This document shows positions 56,571-64,000 of a stretch of 64,000 nt of DNA, in pieces. The DNA is from Cycas panzhihuaensis (Eukaryota; Cycadophyta). The first letter of the stretch is position 1, and each line of letters starts with the position of its first letter. The notes below the pieces were generated by a model, which worked only from the letters and a program-made list of their open reading frames with translations, did not search any database and had not been told where the DNA came from. The position numbers and the translations under genes are program-made. The stretch is taken from the NCBI GenBank assembly GCA_023213395.1, contig CM041465.1, positions 215,643,741 to 215,707,740 on the forward strand, given 5' to 3'.

Positions 56571-58322
56571 TTCATTAAAATGATGATTTTTTAAGGAGAA
56601 TGTTAATGTGCCTTAGGAAGATGGTCCTTCTACCACTATTTTACCTTTGTCGATTAAAGGTGGAGAAGATGATTCTTCTATAATAGCTTTGCCTTTGTCA
56701 ACTCTGTTATCTTCAAAGGATGGTATTGGATGTGCACTCATTGGTTCAAAGTCACAACTTGTATCCTCTGAGGCTCTATTATTAACTTTCAATATTTGGA
56801 GTAATTTATGTCTATCCCCCCACCCCCTCCCACCCAAATTTTAGAATCTGAATATCATACTTAATAACGTGATCATAGCAACGTGAGGGTACTTTGGAGT
56901 CTAGTTTAAGTAACTGATCCTCTATCTCTATAAAAATAGCATCTCTGGTAATAATGATTTTTCATTATGAAGGTACAAAGACCTTATACCCTTTTTTATC
57001 TATAGGGTATCCAACAAAGATGCCTTTAAGTGCCATTGGTTGGAGTTTATTTTGACCTGAATCCAGAATGTGGGCATAGCATGTAGAGCTAAAACTTTTA
57101 AAGTAGTAAATAATGGGGGCTTGTCCTGACCACTTTTTATTAGGTAATTGTCCTTTCTTTGATGGGCTAACAACATCGATACAATAAACAGTTGTCTAAA
57201 TTACTTTGGCCTATAGGTAGGTAGGTACATTTTTGTATACCAAAATAGCCCAAGCCATGTTTATGATTGTCTTGTTCATGTACTCGGTAACTCCATTTTG
57301 TTGTGGGATACCTACTACTATTGTTTGATGCTTGATGCTATTGTCTCAAAGGTAGCTTTCAAACTCATGTGAGGTATATTTGTCACCATTATCAATTCAA
57401 AGATATTTGAGTTGATAATCTAACTCTTTTTCAGTGTGGACTTTGAATTCTTTGAATACACAGAAGGCTTCATCTTTCTTGTGTAGAAAATCTACCCATA
57501 GTTTTCTAGTGAAATCATTAATGAAAGAAATATAATATAACTTGCCCCTCAGTGAAGGAATGGGCATTAATCCACACAGATTAGAGTGTACCAATTGTAA
57601 TCAATGGCTTGATTTCCACTAACTTTTGGGAAAGAGTTATTTATGAGATTTGGCAATGATACAAGCTTCACATTAAAGGGCTTAGAGGAGAACTTTAGAA
57701 GATTTGGAAGCATGTTAAAGAGATCTCTAAATCTATCAATATGAACATGGCCCATGCAAGCATGCTAAAAAGCTTCTGGTGACAATGTTGGATGGGTCAA
57801 GATGGAATTAAATGTAAATTCTTCATCAACACAAGGGCTTTAGGCATAATGGGCTTTAAAAGATAGAGAGTCATTCAGTAAAAAGAGTTTGCCAGAGATA
57901 TGTCTGGTCAAGACCACTTGATTAGTTGGAGGGTGAATGACTTGGAGAGTCTAGTCATTTAAAGTTACACTCAGATTAAATCCACAAGAGACAAGTGTGG
58001 ATAAGGAGAGTAGGTTTTGTTTGAGATTGGGTATGTATAAGATATCAAGCAATGTAAAACCTTTTAAGCCTAGGAGTTTTAGGCGAATGTTACCAATTCC
58101 TTTAATAGGTTGTTGTGATTTATCAGCCGTGTAAACAACTCCTTAAACATTTAAGTCAAATGTTTGATATAGATTACAATTGCATGTCATATATTGAGTT
58201 GCTCATGTATCCATGATCCACTATCCATCGATTAAAGCCATACTATTTACAATTCCAATAAGGCTTGGCATTGGTGAAGGGAATTCACAAGTGATATATC
58301 TACATCAAGTTTCAAAGTATCT
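56571..58322 (-). pseudogene. Copia-1 protease end and integrase
   Basis: Protease WIMDT with a TAG in place of the Gly/Ala codon, near 58220; then LGLKGFTLLDILYIPNLKQN. The integrase zinc finger begins at HACMGHVHIDRF (57740-57770). Core: VHSNLCGLMPIPSLRGKLYY (57530-57594) with the first catalytic Asp changed to Asn, LRIDNGDKYTSHEFESYL (second Asp), PQQNGVTEYMNKTI (Glu) near 57290-57310. A C-terminal part reads MALKGIFVGYPIDKKGYKVF near 56985-57045. An acidic/Ser-rich spacer (56613-56837) follows before RT. Order PR-IN-RT-RH is diagnostic of Ty1/copia. Confidence 0.88.
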
Positions 58323-59419
58323 CTATGGTTGGTCAATGTCATTTTCTATTGAAGATCCCTCAATTCTTTGAAAGTGTGCTTGTACAAAACCTGCACCACT
58401 AAAGGATTCTTCACAAGTTTCTTCAACATTGTAAGCTCCATATTTTAGTTGGAACTTAGCTAACTTATAAGTGGAAGTTCTATAGTCTTTTGCTAAGTGT
58501 CCTTTACAGTTATACTGATCACACATAATAGTTTGATTACCAGTCCCTGAAGAGGTACTGGTTTGGCCTAACTATCTTTCTCCTTGTTGAAGTGGCCCTT
58601 GTCCTTAAGACTATCAAGGTTGTGACTGAGGATTTGATTAACCTTGTGGATAATTTCCCATATTTCTTCCTCTTGCTCTTGCTCAACTATTTCCTCTGCC
58701 ATGAGAGGGACCTTGATTTTTGTGTAGCAAACTTCTTCTTCCACCTCAAAGGCTACATCTAGAAGAGAGTCAGAGGCTACAAAGTTGGTATCAAAGGTCT
58801 TGTTAAATTCTATGAACTTCTCGGCAAGTACTTTAAAGTTGAGTATCTTCAATGTTCCACTAGATTGAAGACTTCCAAGTAAGTTTTTATAATCAAGGAC
58901 ATGTAGACATGACTAGATCAAGAATTCCTGAGTGATACATTAGGTCTTAAAGTCTTTATTAAGTACCTATTTTATTGGTCGAAGGAGATTTATTGTCTTA
59001 TGAGCTCGTCCTTTTTGTATTTTTAATTTGTTCATTTTTAGAACAAGATGAACAAATTCTAAATCTAACTTGGCATCAAAGTTCTTCTTGAAAACTTCAA
59101 GGACCTTCCAGGCTGTATCATGTTGCTCTTCATTAATCAAGTCATGCAAGGAGTGATCAGTGACCAATAGAATTCCTGCACGAATCTTTTCATCATTTAT
59201 CTCCCATTATAGTTTAGCTATAGCATTTATAGGAGTTGTTGGGGCAGATCCACTGGAAGTAGGTGTTGTAGTTGTTGCAGGTATGATGGGTCTAGGTTGC
59301 AAGTGGGCTCTCCAAAGATCTTTATACTTTGTAACATTTTTAACTCCAATGTACCATAAATCCCAATTTTCTTTGCCTTTCAATATGCAGTTAACATTCT
59401 ACTTAAATTGAGATGACAT
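58323..59419 (-). pseudogene. Copia-1 gag
   Basis: ATG at 59417-59419 gives MSSQFK, then a stop, then GKENWDLWYIGVKNVTKYKD. A copia gag core follows: LHDLINEEQHDTAWKVLEVF (59080-59140), LVLKMNKLKIQKG, LAEKFIEFNKTFDTNFVASD (58770-58830), and a Glu-rich stretch. The zinc knuckle (58480-58526) is CDQYNCKGHLAKDY, with two of three Cys changed to Tyr (TGT to TAT). Stops are at about 58567, 58966 and 59400. It would form the particle shell. Confidence 0.82.
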
Positions 59420-60439
59420 GGTGATGATAAAGAAGTAGAAGAGATGGTAGAAGTATATGCCACTGACACATATAGCTAATACACTTGATGTAGTAGGGAT
59501 ATAGAAATGAATATTATGATGAGGAGCAAGCAATGATTAAGTATTTTTCAATAACTATGAAAAATAATTATAAGCAATGATGTAAGAATGAGGCCTAACA
59601 TAGAGCTAACAAAGAGTGGTGATGTGTCATGCCACTAACCTCTAACTTATGTCCAAATGTAGGTGAGGTTTCAATGCCTAAGTCTTCTAGTATACAATTA
59701 GGACCTTCACCCGTGATACTTGCACCTATGTTTGGTGATGAAATCCAAGTCACAGTGGAGCCCAAGTACTCCCAGTCCTCATATAGTTCACTAGTGAGTA
59801 GTTATATACCTCCTCTAAAGAGTCAAATGGTACGTGCATATCCCGCGGCTATTATGGATATTAGACTGGGTTAATTTTAATCTTGTATTAAGGTTTTTAG
59901 TTTTCCTAGATGGTTATCAAGATTATCCTTGATTAGAGGCCGTAGGTATGGATAACTTGTCCCTCCACCACTATTCGGGTTAAGACCAGACCTAGTATGA
60001 AACTCACACCTCCCTTAGGGCCTAAACTTCATCTAGTCGTGGCCTATTTCAACCAAGGCAAGTGTGTGCACAAGTCAAGAACTGGCAGTATAGATCGTAC
60101 AGATGAGATTCCTTTTAGGAATAATATAAGTTATTCTGAATAACTAAAAACTGAAATAGAAAGTTGCCAAATGTGCTTGCTTGCTTTTCATGCGTACTTT
60201 ATTGTTGTTGCTACTTTTGTGATGCTTTATACTATGTGTGTAAATAAAAAGTAGCAACATATAAAGTACTATAATTTTAAGCTCACACATAGAGAAAGTA
60301 GCAACATATAAAGTACTATAATTTTAAGCTCTTAAAAATATTAACAATGATGAATGCACTCTCAGTACTTCACATTGAAGGTGAAGGAGAGGTAAAATAA
60401 CTCAATGCAAGTGGAATGGAGTGAATAGATTGCCTTCTA
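59420..60439 (-). other. Copia-1 leader with a foreign-looking block
   Basis: One kilobase between the primer site and gag. 59620-60150 is less AT-rich than the rest of the element and has an 81-codon open frame on the other strand (59629-59874), with no family I recognise. It may be captured host DNA. A tandem duplication lies at 60248-60331. Confidence 0.5.
60248..60331. repeat. Tandem duplication, 47-bp period
   Basis: AAAGTAGCAACATATAAAGT and the following 17 bp occur at 60248-60284 and identically at 60295-60331. Confidence 0.9.
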
Positions 60440-60451
60440 GCTCTAATACCA
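60440..60451 (-). promoter_or_regulatory. Copia-1 primer binding site
   Basis: Minus strand TGGTATTAGAGC, one base from TGGTATCAGAGC, the plant copia site complementary to the initiator Met tRNA. Two bases (TA) separate it from the LTR. Confidence 0.9.
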
Positions 60452-60453
60452 TA

Positions 60454-60764
60454 TGAAGGAATGATGGATCTAGGGAATAAATCACTCACAAGCACAAAAT
60501 GACAATGGAGAATGAAAAAGATATGAAACAAGATATGAAAGCAAGCTTGGAGGTGAGAATAAATAATGACTCCCTCCTTGAGATTTTGCTTTTTATTATT
60601 GAGGATGAGCATTAGGGTTAGGATTTTCTTACCTAATGACATGAACTCAAAATTACATCTAAATATACATAAAGTACATTTCACTAAGAGGCTAATGCTA
60701 ATAATATATCATAAGGTCACGTAATTAATCTAAACAAATGACCTTGATACATTAACCTCTTTCA
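60454..60764 (-). repeat. Copia-1 5' LTR (311 bp)
   Basis: Plus strand TGAAGGAATGATGG ... CTCTTTCA. It drives the element in the minus direction. Confidence 0.93.
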
Positions 60765-61063
60765 GTATGCTAGGGAAACATCCACACAAGAAAGGTATTA
60801 ATCTTCATTATTAAAGAATAGAGAAATGTATATAATTTGCAGCAGAATACTCACAGTAATAATAACCAATCATCTTTTCTCAATATAGTACATCCAATAT
60901 ATCAAATACCATCAACATAATGACAAAACACCATAAATTAGGCTATATGAAAAAGTAATACAAAGCACAAATCTTAACCATAGAATCTGCAGTATTTTGA
61001 ATGAATGACCCTAATTCTGTTTACAATTTAGTATGTTTCATAGTGCTAACTTTTTGGTTCAGG
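60765..61063 (-). repeat. Copia-2 3' LTR, proximal part (approximate)
   Basis: Lies between the end of copia-2 RNase H and copia-1. On the minus strand a possible start TGAACCAAAAAG (61063) follows GGTTTGGGGGCAATAGCCC, which could be the purine tract. The sequence runs on to CCTAGCATAC at the copia-1 insertion and resumes at 54054. Confidence 0.45.
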
Positions 61064-61260
61064 GCTATTGCCCCCAAACCCAATCTTTGTGGGTGGGGTT
61101 CTAGCTCCCCCCGTGAAAGTTTGGGGGGGAAATTACACTGCCAACTTGCCAAAATTTTTACCTCCAAAACATTGTTGTCATATTATTTAATAATCTCTAC
61201 CTTGATAATAATTTACTTAATACCTTTCCTAGACCATTCATCACCTTTTCTACAAACTAA
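61064..61260. other. GC-rich inverted repeat at the end of copia-2
   Basis: CCCCCAAAC (61071-61079) and GTTTGGGGG (61119-61127) face each other, with CCCCCC at 61107-61112 and GGTGGGG between. The surroundings are AT-rich. It could be a doubled purine tract or a small insertion. Confidence 0.4.
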
Positions 61261-62848
61261 GAGAAATCAAATACCATTTGAACTTCTCCAATAGTACTAG
61301 TTTTGTGAACATGTTAGCACAATTTTATTTTATATTAACCTTATTAAGTACCACTCCACTTACTTCCACAACCTGTCCAATAAAATGGTACTTAAGAGCA
61401 ATATGCTTTGTCTTACTATAAGAAGCTAAATTCTTTGCTAAGCAAATAGCACTTTGATTATCACAAAATACCTTTACCTTTTTCCATATTTCCTTCTAAA
61501 CTCAACTAATAGACCCTACAACTAGATTGCTTCTTTACAAGCATGTGCTACAATAACATATTCTACTTATATAGTTGATAATGAATGTATACTCTATAAT
61601 TTTGACATCCAACTAACTAGACCATTTGCAAGAGTAAACACATAACCCAAAGTAGACCTTCTCTTACCTAAATCTCTTGCAAAGTCTGAATTAACATATC
61701 CATAAACCTGATTACTTATACCACCAAAGGTGATGCAATAGTCACTTGTGTCTCTTATATACTGAAGCACTTATTTCACTGCTACCCAATGTTTCTTTTC
61801 TAGATTTGCCATAAACCTGTTAACTACATTAACTGCATGTGAAATGTCAGGTCTTGTATATACCATGGCATACATCAAACTTCCTATTACATTGGCATAA
61901 GGTACATGAGATATATAATATTTTTCTTCTTCACTATTAGGACTCATACTTAAAGAAAGCTTGAAATAGGAAGCTAATGAGATACTCACTAGTTTCACAT
62001 TTGCCATGTCAAATCTAGTTAGCACCTTCTCTACATGTTTCTACTATGATAACCATAACTTACTATTTTTCTTATCTCTATGTATCTCCATGCTTAAGAT
62101 TTATTTTATAGCTCCTAGATCCTTCATATCAAAAGTTCTATCCAATCGAACCTTTAACTTATTGATCTCTATCATACTCTTACTTGTAACCAGCATGTCA
62201 TCAAAATACAATACCAAGATAATAAATAAGACATTATCCAAGAATTTAATGTAAACATAATGATCATACTCACTTATTTTAAAATGCTAGCTCTCCATGA
62301 AGGCATTAAATTTCCTATACCATTGCTTGGGTGATTGCTTCAAGCCATACAATGATTTTCTAAGCCTACAAACAAGTCTTTTCTTGCCATCTTATACAAA
62401 CCCTTCTGGTTGATCTATATAGATCTCCTCATCTAAATCTCCATTTAGAAAAGTTATTTTTATATTTAACTATTCTAACTCCAAATCAAAAGAAGCTACC
62501 AATGCTAACAGAACCTAAATTAAAACAAGTTTAATAATTTGTGAAAAGATCTCATGAAAACCAATACATGCTTTCTATGTAAAACCATTAGCCACCAGTC
62601 TTGCCATATATTTATCAACATTTCTATCAATATCTTTTTTTTTCTTGAAAACCCACCTACAACTAACAGTTTTCCTGCCATGTGGAAGTTCTACCAAGTC
62701 CCACAAATTATTTTTCTTCAAAGCATCTATCTCTTCCTACATAAGCTTCTTCCACTTCTCACTATAGATATCGTCTACTACTTCCTGATAGCATGTAGGC
62801 TCACCATCATTAGAAACCAAAGTAATAGAAATAGAAGGGTTATAACTG
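61260..62848 (-). pseudogene. Copia-2 RT and RNase H
   Basis: From right to left: LVELPHGRKTVSCRWVFKKK (about 62640-62700), ITFLNGDLDEEIYIDQPEGF (62400-62460), [20 protein letters not shown] (62310-62380), active site VLYFDDMLVTSKS (62180-62215), MEIHRDKKNSKLWLS, then the open stretch 61771-62025 (VPYANVIGSLMYAMVYTRPD, ISHAVNVVNRFMANLEKKHW) that links RT to RNase H, and YVNSDFARDLGKRRST (61650-61700). The end of RNase H is worn away below 61560. F-D-D is intact. The motif set is TNT1-like. Confidence 0.85.
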
Positions 62849-64000
62849 TCAAGTGGATGACTGAATTGTGTAGATCTTATAATAATTAGTAGAGGAGTGT
62901 CTACATACTCTTAAATTTGCTGCAGATTCATCTTCAGAAAGATCTTCCCATATTTCTATTTCCAAAGATGGCTGGGTCTCAAGCTTAACCTGTTGATATT
63001 TAGCTTTTTGCTCATATTTTACTTCAACTTCTATATTGTCTAATTTTAAAAATAGAGATTCATCGAATATAACATCTCTATTAATAGTGATTTTGTGGGT
63101 AGTAGGATCCCATAACCTATATCCCTTCACACCATCTCTATCACCATAATCAACAAATATACATCTCTTGGACTTTAGGTCTAACTTTGAATATTGACTT
63201 TTATTAGTCAAGGTATAAGCATCACAACCAAAAACTTTCAAATTTAAATAGTCACATGGATGTCTAGTTCATACCTCTTCAAGAATCTTATAGTCCATTA
63301 TAAGTGATGATGACCTGTTTATTAAATAATAAGTTGTTTGAACAGCTTCTACCCATAAGCCTTGCTCCACTCCTATATTACTCAGCATGCTTCTCACTCT
63401 TTCTAAGAGTGTTCTGTTCATGTACTTAGCTATGCCATTTTACTATAGAGTATAGCTAATGGTCTTATGCCTTTCAATCCCAACTTCTTTGAAATAGTTC
63501 TCAAACTCTAAGGAGTTAAACTCACCTCCATTTTTAGTTCTTAAATATTTGATTAACCTACAAGTGCTCTTCCTAACTAGAGCCTTGAACTACTTAAACA
63601 CACTAAAAGCTTCAAATTTTCTTTTCAAAAAATAGACCTATACCTTTTTGGAGTAATCATCTATAAATGTGATAAAGTATAATGATCCTCCATAAGATAT
63701 TATAGGGGCTGGTCTCCACACATCTGAATGTACATAATCTAGAATACCTTTACTAGTGTGACTCCCTACTTTAAATTTGAGTCTACACTACTTTCCAAAA
63801 ATACAATGTTTATAAAAAATTAAATATGAAAGCTACAACTTAGGAAGTAACTTACGGTTCATTAATACCTTAAGTCCTCTCTCACTCATGTGCCCAAGTC
63901 TTTGATGCTATAACTAAGCTAGATCTTCTACAATCTTTGATACTATAGTTGCATAGCTAACATCTGTACTTCCCACTAAAATGTAAAGGTTTCCTCTCTT
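62849..64000 (-). pseudogene. Copia-2 integrase, cut by window edge
   Basis: From right to left: zinc-finger entry HQRLGHMSERGLKVLMNRKL (63850-63910), VGSHTSKGILDYVHSDVW (first Asp, 63730-63760), ITFIDDYSKKV, LRTKNGGEFNSLEFENYF (second catalytic Asp replaced by Lys), NGIAKYMNRTLLERVRSMLS (Glu replaced by Lys) near 63370-63440. The open 130-codon stretch 62849-63241 is the C-terminal part: MKVFGCDAYTLTNKSQYSKL, FVDYGDRDGVKGYRLWDPTT, NRDVIFDESLF. The upstream half (gag, protease) lies outside the window. Confidence 0.87.

Larger units (their letters stand above)
54057..60764 (-). mobile_element. Copia-1: full-length 6.7-kb Ty1/copia element
   Basis: Two 311-bp LTRs (54057-54367 and 60454-60764), a primer site beside the right LTR and a long purine tract beside the left one fix the minus orientation. 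Inside are gag, protease, integrase, RT and RNase H in the copia order. It interrupts the 3' LTR of copia-2. The target repeats are imperfect (CTATG at 54050-54054, GTATG at 60765-60769, with an extra TG next to the LTR). It is related to the copy at 1-1315. Confidence 0.95.

Noticed and set aside
61030-61140. Plastid DNA insertion
   Set aside because: The GC-rich block looked foreign, but I recognise no plastid gene or repeat in it.
1-64000. Host protein-coding gene
   Set aside because: Every coding signal found belongs to retrotransposon gag, pol or element accessory genes; no conserved host exon structure was seen.

Overview
The window looks like gene-free nuclear DNA of a seed plant with a repeat-rich genome, probably an angiosperm because the LINE carries a C-terminal RNase H. 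I found no host protein gene, tRNA, rRNA or CRISPR. Almost everything is LTR retrotransposon or LINE sequence, nested several layers deep. It is decayed mostly by C-to-T/G-to-A changes: Q, R and W codons have become TAG, TAA or TGA.

Layout. 1-1315 is the 3' end and 3' LTR of a Ty1/copia element (+). 1566-2150 is an older copia scrap. About 2350-6602 (-) is gag of one Ty3/gypsy relic and most of another (gypsy C, integrase core lost). 7481-12867 is a small LTR-flanked element (D) split by a 5'-truncated LINE (9487-12325) with a perfect 16-bp target-site duplication. From about 13450 an old minus-strand gypsy (B) runs to about 36545. It is split at 15866 by a complete 18.8-kb plus-strand giant gypsy (Gypsy-1, 15867-34661, duplication CCATC), which itself holds a solo LTR of its own family (21933-24491). 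B appears to share an LTR with a second old gypsy (A). A is split by Gypsy-2 (36700-53309), a relative of Gypsy-1 whose left end has been deleted. A resumes at 53310-53866 and is broken again by a minus-strand copia (copia-2, 53867 to beyond 64000). The 3' LTR of copia-2 is split by a full-length 6.7-kb copia (copia-1, 54057-60764) related to the one at position 1.

Most interesting part. Gypsy-1 and Gypsy-2 look like the Tat/Ogre lineage: very long LTRs, a primer site starting TGGCRACCATAC, and a gag zinc knuckle of the C-x2-H-x4-H-x4-C form. Between integrase and the 3' LTR both carry the same accessory module. First, an antisense gene has its own TATA box, a 108-110 bp GT-AG intron and a product of about 590 codons: a plant-mobile-domain-like N-terminal part, an acidic linker and a coiled coil. 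Second, a sense-strand RNase H of the RVT_3 (archaeal-like) type lies downstream of integrase rather than between the gypsy RNase H and integrase. In Gypsy-1, removing the intron joins two exons in one frame (1147 + 626 = 1773 nt = 591 codons), and exon 3 is 626 nt in both copies, so selection on this gene in the parent elements is plausible. The two accessory genes diverge from a shared region. A conserved 14-bp-stem hairpin follows the end of pol, where sense and antisense transcripts converge. A 20-bp GGTACC-type tandem motif occurs both in the LTR promoters and in the antisense leader.

Limits. All domain calls are by eye from translation. Edges of the AT-rich relics (A, B, C, D, copia-2 LTR) are approximate; edges of Gypsy-1, the solo LTR, copia-1 and the LINE rest on visible repeats.
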